Assembly (NCBI GenBank): GCA_965267355.1
Contig: OZ253956.1
Span: forward strand, 2,046,001 to 2,110,000
Direction of reading: 5' to 3'
Source of the DNA: GCA-002793235 sp965267355
GTDB lineage: Bacteria; Bacteroidota; Bacteroidia; Flavobacteriales_E; Vicingaceae
Length of the DNA: 64,000 nucleotides
Each line of letters begins with the position of its first letter. Position 1 is the stretch's first letter. The position numbers and the translations under genes are program-made. Below the pieces are notes generated by a model, which did not search any database, had not been told where the DNA came from, and saw only the letters and a program-made list of their open reading frames with translations. Positions 24,482 to 33,342 of the stretch are shown here, piece after piece.

Positions 24482-26821
24482 ATGAAAAAAATATCCTTTT
24501 TACTGGTACTGCTTTTTGTTGCGTCAAGTGCTTTTTCTCAAGCCTATTACAAATATTTTAATGATGGGAAAAAAATGTTTAATGAGAAAAATTATGATGG
24601 AGCTATTGTAGAATTTGATAAAACTATTGATGGTAAGCAAGATCATCATGAAGCATGGAATTACAAAGGCTTATGTTACGAAGCAAAAGGAGAATTAGAA
24701 AAAGCAATAGCCCCATTAAAAAAAGCTACTGAAATAAGAGAGAAAGAAGGGAAATATCATGCTGACTTAGGTAGGGTTTATTATAACTTAAAAAAATATT
24801 CTGAAGCTACAGCATCCTTGGGAATGGCTGTTGATAGAGATAAAAAAAATATGGAAGCGTATGAGCAAAAAGTTTATGCGCACATTGCATTAAAACAATT
24901 TTCTGCTGCAGTAGAAACGGCCAAACTAGCGACAGATAAAGAGCGTTCGGGAAAAACTTATTACAATTTGGGTGTAGCTCAGGATAGCTTAATGAAGTTT
25001 CAGGATGCCATTTATAGTTTTGGTAGAGCTAAATTTTATGATAGTAAATATGTAGGAGCATACATTGGGTTAGCATACTCTCATGCTCAGCTTAAGCAAT
25101 TTGATAAAGCACTGGAAGCTGCTAATAAGTCGATAACCTTGGCACCTCAAAATGTTCAGGCATACATGGTTCGTTCAAACGTACATTTAGCTAAAGCCAA
25201 TACTCAAGGGGCTATTGATGATCTGTCTAAGATAATTTCCATTGACCCTAATCAAGAGGATTACTTTTTACAAAGAGGAAATTTATATAATAAACTAAGT
25301 CAGCATCAAAATGCAGTAGGTGATTATACTAAAGTTATAAAGTTAGCCCCTAATAATTATCGTGCATATTATTTAAGAGGTAAATCCTATGAAGATAATC
25401 ATGATATTAAATCTGCTACAAAGGATTATGAAGCTTTAATTGCTTTAAATCCAAAAGGAGAAAAAGCTGAAAAATTGGTGGCAGATGTCAATAAGCGTAT
25501 TTATGAGCTAAATAAAGAAAGCAATAACCCAACAATTACTATGATTGATCCTGTTTCTCCTGAAAAAGGAATTATTGCTGTACCAAAAGGAACATTACTT
25601 TATACTGTAAAGGGGCGAATAAATGATGAGAGTAAAATAGAGTTTATTAAAGTAAATGGTAAGGATGCTGAGTATTCTAAGGATTCGTTAAATCCAGTAT
25701 TTGAGTTAGAGATGAATTTAGCTGAAGCTAACGAATTGACTGTTACTGCTTTTGATATTTACCAAAATTCTGAAACTTGGACTTTTAAGAAAAAGGAAAC
25801 GGAAACAGATGCTCCAGTAGTTAAATTAATGGCACCTTATGCTTCTGATGATGGTACCATTTATTTGGATGCTGATGACCCAACACTTTATGTGGAAGGG
25901 ATTATGAAAGATGAAAGCTTGATTAAAAACATTATGGTTGAAGGTGCTACAGCTAGCTTTATGCTAAAAGAGATGAACCCAAAGTTTTCTGCAACTATCA
26001 ACATTCAAAATAAAGACACCTTTACCATTTCTGCACAAGATGAGTATGGTAATAAAGTTGAAAAGAAGTTTAATCTAAATCGTGAAAATATTGAATTGTT
26101 AGCAAATAACCCTATGGGTAAAACATGGGTAGTTTTTATTGAGAATGCTAATTATAAAACCTTCGCAAGTTTAGACGGACCAGGTAAAGATGTTACCATG
26201 ATGAAATCTGCCTTTGCAAAATATAAAATTCATAATGTAGTTCACAAAAAGAACATGACCAAAGCTCAATTAGAGCGCTTCTTTTCCATTGAATTAAGAG
26301 ATTTGGTTAGAAGTAACCGCGTAAACTCTTTATTAGTTTGGTATGCAGGTCATGGTAAATTCATAAATAATACTGGGTATTGGGTTCCTGTTGATGCCAA
26401 AAGAGATGATGAATTTACTTATTTTAATATTAATAACTTAAAGGCAGGTATGCAGTCATACTCCAAAAATATTACGCATACTTTGGTTGTTACTGATGCT
26501 TGTGAGTCTGGACCATCTTTTTATCAGGCAATGCGTTCAACTAACGAAACCAAAAGTTGTAACGATTGGAAAGCAACTAAGTTTAAGTCATCACAAGTAT
26601 TTTCATCGGCTGGATATGAGTTAGCTACAGATAATTCGCAGTTTACTAAAACTTTTGCCAATACATTATCAAGTAATCCAAATTCATGTATTCCAATAGA
26701 GGTTGTAGTAAATAAGGTGAGTTCTGCTGTACAAAAAAGTGGAGCTAAACAAAAACCTAAGTTTGGTAAAATTGCTGGACTAGAAGATGAGAATGGCACT
26801 TTCTTCTTTATTAAGAAATAA
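24482..26821 (+). CDS. Secreted TPR protein with C-terminal caspase-like domain
   Basis: 779 residues. The signal peptide ends near FSQA. About eight tetratricopeptide repeats cover residues 20-340. Two Ig-like/beta segments lie at about 350-530. A caspase-like (peptidase C14, metacaspase type) domain follows at about 540-775, with His624 in YAGHGK and Cys674 in TDACESGPS. Both catalytic residues are present. The protein should act outside the cytoplasm. It is followed after 9 bases by a sensor/phosphatase gene, which suggests the peptidase feeds or responds to that receptor. Targets are unknown. Confidence 0.88.
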   Translation: MKKISFLLVLLFVASSAFSQAYYKYFNDGKKMFNEKNYDGAIVEFDKTIDGKQDHHEAWNYKGLCYEAKGELEKAIAPLKKATEIREKEGKYHADLGRVYYNLKKYSEATASLGMAVDRDKKNMEAYEQKVYAHIALKQFSAAVETAKLATDKERSGKTYYNLGVAQDSLMKFQDAIYSFGRAKFYDSKYVGAYIGLAYSHAQLKQFDKALEAANKSITLAPQNVQAYMVRSNVHLAKANTQGAIDDLSKIISIDPNQEDYFLQRGNLYNKLSQHQNAVGDYTKVIKLAPNNYRAYYLRGKSYEDNHDIKSATKDYEALIALNPKGEKAEKLVADVNKRIYELNKESNNPTITMIDPVSPEKGIIAVPKGTLLYTVKGRINDESKIEFIKVNGKDAEYSKDSLNPVFELEMNLAEANELTVTAFDIYQNSETWTFKKKETETDAPVVKLMAPYASDDGTIYLDADDPTLYVEGIMKDESLIKNIMVEGATASFMLKEMNPKFSATINIQNKDTFTISAQDEYGNKVEKKFNLNRENIELLANNPMGKTWVVFIENANYKTFASLDGPGKDVTMMKSAFAKYKIHNVVHKKNMTKAQLERFFSIELRDLVRSNRVNSLLVWYAGHGKFINNTGYWVPVDAKRDDEFTYFNINNLKAGMQSYSKNITHTLVVTDACESGPSFYQAMRSTNETKSCNDWKATKFKSSQVFSSAGYELATDNSQFTKTFANTLSSNPNSCIPIEVVVNKVSSAVQKSGAKQKPKFGKIAGLEDENGTFFFIKK

Positions 26822-26830
26822 GATATTTTA

Positions 26831-29800
26831 ATGAACAAGTATATTTTTCAAATAACCGGTAAGATTATAGTCTTATCGGTTTTTTTATTCACAGGATTAC
26901 TGGCTAAATCCCAAAGCTATCATTTTGATAATTATAGTGTTAAAGAAGGACTTGCGCAAAGTAGTGTTTATGCAATTGCCCAAGATGATAAAGGTTTTTT
27001 ATGGTTAGGTACGGCTAGTGGACTTTCTAGATTTGACGGAAAAGAATTTATAAACTATTCTACAGAAGATGGCTTGGCAGATGGAGCAGTGAAAGTTATT
27101 CATATTGATACAGCAGGAACAATGTGGTTAGGACACGTTGATGGTGGTGTTACCAGAGTTAAATCAGGAAAAATAGAAGTAATACTTAGTATGAGTGCAG
27201 ACATTACTTGTTTTGAAGAAGACGTTGAAGGGAGTTTGTGGGTAAGTTCTTTTGGAGAGGGAGTTATTAAAATTAAGAACCCATATACACATAGTAAAGA
27301 TTCAATTAGCTTTAAACAGTATAAAGGACAAGAAGGAGTTAGCGATATTGTTTTTCAGATAGAGAGTTTGAAAAATGGTAATATCTATTTTGTAACTGAT
27401 GTGGGAGTTAAAAATTACAATTACCAAAAAAATACTTTTGATTTTTATCGGGTGCCTAATATGCCTACTTATTTTCAAATTACTTATATGACAGAAGTAA
27501 GTAATGGAAGTCAATGGTTTGGGTCTTATAATGGTGGTTTGTATCATTATCAAAAAGGTTCGGGTAGCTTGCAGATATATGATACCAGAGATGGATTAGC
27601 TTCAAACTGGATAAGCACAGTGACTGAAGATAGTAAAGGTAATATTTGGGTAGGCACTTGGGGTGGAGGTGTTTCTAAAATTTCTAATAGAGTAGTTACT
27701 ACTATAAACAGTGAAAAAGGATTGCTTGACAACCATATCAGATTTATTAAAGAAGATAGAGAAGGGAATATGCTCTTTGGAACAAAGGAAACAGGATTGC
27801 TTGTCTATAAAGGCAGCCAGTTTGTTTCTTACTCTAAAGAAAATGGGTTGATAAATGAACAAGTTTGGGCGATCTTAAAAGATAAAAATGAAAAAGTATG
27901 GATAGGAACCAATGAAGGTATTTCTGTGTTTGATAAAGGAAAAATGATTGCTACCTATCAGGAACCAAGAGGGATACCTTATCAGCAAGTAAGGTTTATT
28001 CAATCAGATAATAATAGTAAGCTCTGGATAGGGACCTGGGGTGGTGGGGTAATGGAGTTTAATCCTAATAGTAATCGTTTTGAAATGAATTACCGAGTTA
28101 ATTCTTTTATGAGTCAGTTGTTGATTACTGCTATGAGTATTGATCAAGATAATAATTTGTGGGTAGGAACAACAGATGGCTTAGTTTATTATGAGATTGA
28201 TAATCAGTTAACAGATAGATTAACTCAATCACATGGTTTAGCGGGTAATGAAATTAGTACAGTTTTTACTGATAGCAAAAATATTGTTTGGGTTGGCTCA
28301 AGAGGAAAAGGTATTACTAAGATTAACGGAGCAAAAATTGAAAAAATCAATATCAATCAAAAAATTACACCAACAGCTATAATTGAAGATACTAAAGGTA
28401 ATTTATGGATAGGAACTGAAGGTAAAGGAGTAATGATTTTTAATGGAGACACTATTATCAAAAAATATGGGGTAAGTAATGGCTTATTATCGGATTATAT
28501 TTCACTTTTAAATATTGATAATAATGGTAATATATGGATAGGAACCAATAAAGGGTTGAATAAATACGATTTTAAACAAGATCAGTTTTATTCATTTTCA
28601 GAAAAAATGGGATATGTTGGAATAGAATCTAAGCCACATGCAACTTATAAAGATAAGGATGGTAATTTATGGTTTGGAACCATTAAAGGAGCAGTAAAAC
28701 TTAACATAAAAGAAGAAAAAGTAAATCAGTTGGAACCTATCACACAAATTACTGGCTTTTCTGTTAATCTTGAAGATAGATCAATGATACCTAGTTTAGA
28801 ACTAAGTTATAAAGAAAAATCCATTGTATTTAATTATTCTAGTATTTGTTTAACTAATCCAGATGAAGTTCAGTATAAAGTAATGTTAGAAGGGCTGGAA
28901 GAAGATTGGAGACCAGCAACTAAGCAAACCTATGTAACATACTCTCCTTTACCACCTGGTAGTTACACTTTTAAAGTAGTAGCTAGTAATAATAATGGTA
29001 TCTGGAATAAAGAACCAGTAACTTATAGTTTTATAATAATCCCTCCTATTTGGCAACGTACATGGTTTATTATTACCTCCATAATTGTGTTATTGATATT
29101 AATTTTTGCATTCATAAGAATTAGAGAGAGAAATTTACAAAAGGAAAAGAGGGTGTTAGAGGAAAAGGTAGCAGAACGTACTGAGGAGGTAGTTCAACAG
29201 AGTAAAGAGTTAGAAAGAAAAAATAAAGATATTATTGATAGTATTACTTATGCAAAACGTATTCAGGATGCCATTTTACCTTCCGATGAGAAGTTCACCA
29301 AAGAATTGAGTCAAACATTTATATTGTTTAATCCCAAAGATATAGTAAGTGGAGATTTTTATTGGTTGGCTACCAAAGGAGATAAATCTTTATTTGCAGC
29401 AGTAGATTGCACTGGGCATGGCGTTCCAGGTGCATTTATGAGTATTGTTGGTCATAATTTGTTAGATAAAATAGTAGGAGAATATGGGATAACTGAGCCA
29501 GCTCAAATTTTAAATGAGCTTAATAAAGGAGTAGCCAATACACTGAAAAAAGAAACAGGAGAAGAAGGTATTAGAGATGGAATGGATATCGCTTTGTGTA
29601 CTTTTGATAAGAAGAAAAAAGTATTGGAATATGCTGGAGCATATAACCCCCTTTATATTGTTACTAATAAATCAGTAAAAACCAATTTGGAATTAAGTGC
29701 TTCTATACAAAATGAAGAAGGACTTTCACTATATGAAATAAAAGCCGATCGTTTTCCTATAGGCAATTATTCTGAAGAAACTAAAGAATTTAGTAATCAT

Positions 29801-30034
29801 ACCATACAACTTAATGAGGGAGATACGGTGTATTTATTTTCTGATGGATATGCTGATCAGTTTGGTGGAGAAAAAGGAAAAAAATTCAGGTATAAGAGAT
29901 TTAAAGAATTGTTATTAGCCATTAATAGCCTCTCAATGGACGAGCAAAAAAGTAAGTTGCAACAAGAGTTTGTGGACTGGATGGGTAACCATGAACAAAT
30001 TGATGATGTTATCATTATAGGTAGTAAACTCTAA
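26831..30034 (+). CDS. Membrane sensor: two-component-type propeller with SpoIIE/PP2C phosphatase
   Basis: 1067 residues. A signal peptide precedes two seven-bladed propellers of 'two-component regulator' repeats (units such as GNIWVGTWGGGVSK) up to about residue 660. A Y_Y_Y domain (about 675-740) follows, then a membrane helix near 742-762, a coiled coil, and a cytoplasmic SpoIIE-type PP2C phosphatase from about 820 to the end. Phosphatase motifs include DIVSGDFYW, DCTGHGVPGAFMS and LFSDGYADQFGG. Such phosphatases commonly dephosphorylate anti-sigma antagonists. No histidine kinase domain is present. Probably in one operon with the TPR-caspase gene 9 bases upstream. Confidence 0.92.
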   Translation: MNKYIFQITGKIIVLSVFLFTGLLAKSQSYHFDNYSVKEGLAQSSVYAIAQDDKGFLWLGTASGLSRFDGKEFINYSTEDGLADGAVKVIHIDTAGTMWLGHVDGGVTRVKSGKIEVILSMSADITCFEEDVEGSLWVSSFGEGVIKIKNPYTHSKDSISFKQYKGQEGVSDIVFQIESLKNGNIYFVTDVGVKNYNYQKNTFDFYRVPNMPTYFQITYMTEVSNGSQWFGSYNGGLYHYQKGSGSLQIYDTRDGLASNWISTVTEDSKGNIWVGTWGGGVSKISNRVVTTINSEKGLLDNHIRFIKEDREGNMLFGTKETGLLVYKGSQFVSYSKENGLINEQVWAILKDKNEKVWIGTNEGISVFDKGKMIATYQEPRGIPYQQVRFIQSDNNSKLWIGTWGGGVMEFNPNSNRFEMNYRVNSFMSQLLITAMSIDQDNNLWVGTTDGLVYYEIDNQLTDRLTQSHGLAGNEISTVFTDSKNIVWVGSRGKGITKINGAKIEKININQKITPTAIIEDTKGNLWIGTEGKGVMIFNGDTIIKKYGVSNGLLSDYISLLNIDNNGNIWIGTNKGLNKYDFKQDQFYSFSEKMGYVGIESKPHATYKDKDGNLWFGTIKGAVKLNIKEEKVNQLEPITQITGFSVNLEDRSMIPSLELSYKEKSIVFNYSSICLTNPDEVQYKVMLEGLEEDWRPATKQTYVTYSPLPPGSYTFKVVASNNNGIWNKEPVTYSFIIIPPIWQRTWFIITSIIVLLILIFAFIRIRERNLQKEKRVLEEKVAERTEEVVQQSKELERKNKDIIDSITYAKRIQDAILPSDEKFTKELSQTFILFNPKDIVSGDFYWLATKGDKSLFAAVDCTGHGVPGAFMSIVGHNLLDKIVGEYGITEPAQILNELNKGVANTLKKETGEEGIRDGMDIALCTFDKKKKVLEYAGAYNPLYIVTNKSVKTNLELSASIQNEEGLSLYEIKADRFPIGNYSEETKEFSNHTIQLNEGDTVYLFSDGYADQFGGEKGKKFRYKRFKELLLAINSLSMDEQKSKLQQEFVDWMGNHEQIDDVIIIGSKL

Positions 30035-30044
30035 ACTTTCTTTT

Positions 30045-30052
30045 TACATTTG
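30045..30052 (+). promoter_or_regulatory. -7 box of queD
   Basis: TACATTTG matches TAnnTTTG. The ATG follows after only four bases (30057), so the mRNA is probably leaderless. Confidence 0.5.
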
Positions 30053-30056
30053 CAAA

Positions 30057-30497
30057 ATGTCAGTAATTAGAATTACCAAAGAGTTTAAGTTTGAAATGGC
30101 ACATGCCTTGGTTGGGCATAATGGCCCATGTAGAAATATTCACGGGCATTCATATCAACTTAAAGTTACTGTTAAAGGAACAGTTAAGAATGGCACTTCA
30201 GATCCTGATGAAGGTATGGTAGTTGATTTTACAATAATTAAAAGCATAGTTGATAAGCTTATAGTGCATGAATATGACCATTCTTTAGTTTTATGGGATA
30301 AGATGAAAATTAATACTACACAGTTTAGTTTTATGAATAAACTCATTTTAGTTCCATTTAACCCAACATGTGAAAACTTGCTAGTTTATTATGCTGATTT
30401 GATTAAAAAGGAATTGCCACATAATCTCGAATTAACTTACCTTTTACTAAGAGAAACTCCTAATTCTTATGCAGAGTGGTTTTCAGAAGATAATTAA
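30057..30497 (+). CDS. queD: 6-carboxytetrahydropterin synthase
   Basis: 146 residues of the PTPS/QueD family, which converts dihydroneopterin triphosphate to 6-carboxytetrahydropterin for queuosine and other deazapurines. The zinc ligands are H16, H29 and H31 (CRNIHGHSY), the catalytic Cys is C25, and EYDHSLVL carries the partner His. RETPNSYAEW gives the substrate-binding Glu. Length is normal. No queE or queC lies next to it, so it stands alone between the sensor gene and the tyrosine catabolism genes. Confidence 0.93.
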   Translation: MSVIRITKEFKFEMAHALVGHNGPCRNIHGHSYQLKVTVKGTVKNGTSDPDEGMVVDFTIIKSIVDKLIVHEYDHSLVLWDKMKINTTQFSFMNKLILVPFNPTCENLLVYYADLIKKELPHNLELTYLLLRETPNSYAEWFSEDN

Positions 30498-30536
30498 TTC
30501 TGATTATTATCATTTTTATTCAAACATTCAATTTTG

Positions 30537-30544
30537 TAACTTTA
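30537..30544 (+). promoter_or_regulatory. Possible -7 box of hmgA-hppD
   Basis: TAACTTTA matches TAnnTTTG at all fixed positions but the last. Transcription near 30550 would give a leader of about 120 bases that starts almost on a 21-codon frame at 30552-30617. Confidence 0.35.
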
Positions 30545-30669
30545 CGATGCAATGAAACAAACTATTGTTACATATAAGTTTAGAGTTAAAATGGAACTCA
30601 AACGAAATCCTGAATGATATTCTTTTATCAATAATAGAAGAACAATCATTAATAATTAATCATTTAAAT

Positions 30670-31830
30670 ATGCCACGATATCATAAATTAGGAAAGATTC
30701 CTAACAAAAGACATACTGTATATAAAAGTCCTGAGGGTAACTTTTATTACGAAGAGCTATTTGGTACAATAGGTTTTGATGGAATGTCATCCTTGTTGTA
30801 TCATACTCAAAGACCAACGCAGGTTAAAGAGGTTTTAAAATCATACAGTGTTGCTCCTGAAGCTGCTGTTGAATACAATATGAAGTCATTAAGTTTAAAA
30901 GGCTTTGAAGTAGCCCCTTGTGATGATTACTTGGAGAGCAGAATACCAGTTTTGTTTAACAATGATTGCACAATTGTGTTAGCAGCTCCAAAAAAATCAC
31001 TTACGGACTATTATTACAAGAATACCGATTCAGATGAGGTAATTTTTATTCATAAAGGGTCTGGTAAATTAAGAACCTTTTTAGGAAACATTGATTTTGA
31101 ATATGGAGATTATTTGGTGATTCCGAGAGGAATGATTTATCAAATTAATTTTGATACTGAGGATAACCGCCTGTTTATTGTTGAATCAAAGCATCCAATT
31201 TATACCCCGAAGAGATATAGGAATTGGTTTGGACAACATTTGGAACATTCTCCATTCTGTGAAAGAGATATTCACCCTCCTCATGAGCTAGAGACTTATG
31301 ATGAAATGGGTGACTTTTTATTGAAAGTTAAAAAACAAGATGTAATGCATGAATATAATTATGCTGCTCATCCGTTTAGTGTAGTTGGTTGGGATGGATA
31401 TAATTTTCCTTACAAGTTTTCAATTTTTGATTTTGAACCTATAACGGGAAGAGTTCATTTGCCTCCTCCAATCCATCAAACATTTGAAACTTCAGCTTTT
31501 GTAATTTGTTCGTTTGTTCCAAGGTTATACGATTATCATCCACAGGCAGTGCCGGCACCATACAACCATAGTAATATAGATTCTGATGAGGTATTGTACT
31601 ATGTTGATGGAGATTTTATGAGTAGAAATAACATTGAGCAAGGACAAATAACATTGCATCCTGCAGGTATTCCGCATGGACCACACCCAGGGGCAATGGA
31701 GAGAAGTATTGGAGAAAAAGAAACCGAAGAGTTAGCGGTTATGGTAGATACGTTTGCACCATTAAAAGTAACTCAGCAAGCATTAGATATCCAAGATGGA
31801 AGTTATTACCAATCTTGGTTAGAACATTAA
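30670..31830 (+). CDS. hmgA: Homogentisate 1,2-dioxygenase
   Basis: 386 residues from ATG 30670. The start MPRYHKLGKIPNKRHTVY is typical of the family; a longer frame from TTG 30565 adds 35 residues with no counterpart. Cupin-type Fe(II) enzyme that opens the homogentisate ring to maleylacetoacetate in tyrosine breakdown. Metal-site residues lie in PYNHSNIDSDEVLYY and HPAGIPHGPHPG near residues 300-345. It precedes hppD, the previous enzyme of the pathway, by 15 bases. No fumarylacetoacetase is in the window. Confidence 0.9.
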   Translation: MPRYHKLGKIPNKRHTVYKSPEGNFYYEELFGTIGFDGMSSLLYHTQRPTQVKEVLKSYSVAPEAAVEYNMKSLSLKGFEVAPCDDYLESRIPVLFNNDCTIVLAAPKKSLTDYYYKNTDSDEVIFIHKGSGKLRTFLGNIDFEYGDYLVIPRGMIYQINFDTEDNRLFIVESKHPIYTPKRYRNWFGQHLEHSPFCERDIHPPHELETYDEMGDFLLKVKKQDVMHEYNYAAHPFSVVGWDGYNFPYKFSIFDFEPITGRVHLPPPIHQTFETSAFVICSFVPRLYDYHPQAVPAPYNHSNIDSDEVLYYVDGDFMSRNNIEQGQITLHPAGIPHGPHPGAMERSIGEKETEELAVMVDTFAPLKVTQQALDIQDGSYYQSWLEH

Positions 31831-31845
31831 TTAAAACGAATTAAA

Positions 31846-33003
31846 ATGAGTGATATAAAAAACGTTGATTACGGTCTAGAAAAAATATTTGAAGGAGCTC
31901 AAGATTTTCTTCCTTTATTAGGAACTGATTATGTAGAATTGTATGTAGGGAATGCAAAACAAGCAGCACATTTTTATAAAACAGCATTTGGTTTTCAATC
32001 ATATGCATATAAAGGATTAGAAACAGGAAGTAAAGACACAGTTTCTTATGTTGTAAAACAAGATAAAATTAGGTTAGTTCTTACTACACCTTTAAATTCT
32101 AAAAGTCCCATTAATGATCACATTGTTAAACATGGTGATGGAGTTAAGGTAATTGCGCTATGGGTAGATGATGCAAGAAAAGCATGGGAGGAAACTACCA
32201 AAAGAGGTGCTAAATCATACATGGAACCAACTGTGGAGAAAGATGCTGATGGTGAAGTTGTAAGGTCGGGTATTCATACTTATGGAGAAACTGTGCATGT
32301 ATTTGTAGAAAGAAAAAACTACAATGGAGTATTTATGCCTGGCTTTGAAAAATGGGAATCTGAATATAATCCTGAGCCATTAGGCTTGAAGTATATTGAT
32401 CATATGGTAGGAAATGTAGGATGGAATGAGATGAACGATTGGGTAAAGTGGTACGAAGATGTAATGGGGTTTGAGAATTTCCTTTCGTTTGATGATAAGC
32501 AAATTCATACTGAGTACTCTGCTTTAATGAGTAAGGTAATGAGTAATGGTAATGGTAGAATTAAATTCCCTATTAACGAACCAGCTGAAGGAAAGAAAAA
32601 ATCTCAAATTGAGGAGTATTTAGATTTTTACGAAGGACCAGGTTGTCAGCATATAGCAGTAGCCACTAATGATATTATTGCTACAGTTAAAGGAATGAGA
32701 GCTAGAGGGGTAGAGTTTTTAACTACACCTCCTGATACTTATTATAGTGCTGCCCCTGAACGATTGGCTGAGTTTGATCATGAACTGCGTGAAGACCTTG
32801 AGACTTTGAAAAGTTTAGGTATTATGATTGATGCAGATGAGGAAGGTTATTTACTACAAATATTTACAAGACCTGTAGAGGATAGACCTACTTTGTTTTT
32901 TGAGATAATACAAAGAATGGGAGCTAGAGGTTTTGGTGCTGGTAACTTTAAAGCATTGTTCGAGTCCATTGAGAGAGAACAAGAGCTGAGAGGTACTTTG
33001 TAA
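31846..33003 (+). CDS. hppD: 4-hydroxyphenylpyruvate dioxygenase
   Basis: 385 residues with two vicinal-oxygen-chelate domains. Iron ligands are His in YIDHMVGN (about 180), His in GCQHIAVA (about 265) and Glu in FFEIIQRMG (about 345), which precedes the usual GFGAGNFKALFE tail. It converts 4-hydroxyphenylpyruvate to homogentisate, the substrate of the upstream gene product. A strong hairpin terminator follows, closing a two-gene hmgA-hppD operon. Confidence 0.95.
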   Translation: MSDIKNVDYGLEKIFEGAQDFLPLLGTDYVELYVGNAKQAAHFYKTAFGFQSYAYKGLETGSKDTVSYVVKQDKIRLVLTTPLNSKSPINDHIVKHGDGVKVIALWVDDARKAWEETTKRGAKSYMEPTVEKDADGEVVRSGIHTYGETVHVFVERKNYNGVFMPGFEKWESEYNPEPLGLKYIDHMVGNVGWNEMNDWVKWYEDVMGFENFLSFDDKQIHTEYSALMSKVMSNGNGRIKFPINEPAEGKKKSQIEEYLDFYEGPGCQHIAVATNDIIATVKGMRARGVEFLTTPPDTYYSAAPERLAEFDHELREDLETLKSLGIMIDADEEGYLLQIFTRPVEDRPTLFFEIIQRMGARGFGAGNFKALFESIEREQELRGTL

Positions 33004-33012
33004 ATTATTTTA

Positions 33013-33043
33013 AAATCGGAGCTATTAGCTCCGATTTTTTTTT
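33013..33043 (+). terminator. Terminator after hppD
   Basis: AATCGGAGC pairs with GCTCCGATT around TATTA, followed by nine T residues. Confidence 0.9.
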
Positions 33044-33071
33044 ATCTTTATCACATCTAAAAGAAAAAGTT

Positions 33072-33263
33072 ATGAGTAAAAATAAATTAATAGCAATAGC
33101 AATTATCGCAGTATTAATCTTTTTGCCTTTTCAACCGGCATATATTAATTTTTCAACTGAAAATCAGTTGTTGCAGGTATTTTGTATGGCTGTAGTAATT
33201 ATAGGTTCTATTATTGCAATATTATTGTTCAATAAGAAAACAGGTGGGGAGTCTCATCATTAA
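33072..33263 (+). CDS. Small two-helix membrane protein
   Basis: 63 residues. Two hydrophobic helices (about 6-23 and 33-53) are separated by a short loop, with a basic start and a histidine-ending tail. It stands alone between two terminators, so it is its own transcription unit. No family recognised. Confidence 0.6.
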   Translation: MSKNKLIAIAIIAVLIFLPFQPAYINFSTENQLLQVFCMAVVIIGSIIAILLFNKKTGGESHH

Positions 33264-33287
33264 TCTTTTTTTAAGATTAAAAATATT

Positions 33288-33318
33288 AAAAAAAGCATCC
33301 ATCAATGGATGCTTTTTT
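33288..33318. terminator. Bidirectional terminator
   Basis: GCATCCA pairs with TGGATGC around TCAA, flanked by A and T runs. It can serve the small membrane gene on the plus strand and the CUB-repeat gene on the minus strand. Confidence 0.85.
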
Positions 33319-33342
33319 GTTTACCAATATTATTTTTTCTAA

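Noticed and set aside
30565..30669. TTG start extending homogentisate dioxygenase by 35 residues
   Set aside because: Extension is unlike family N-termini; ATG 30670 gives the standard start.
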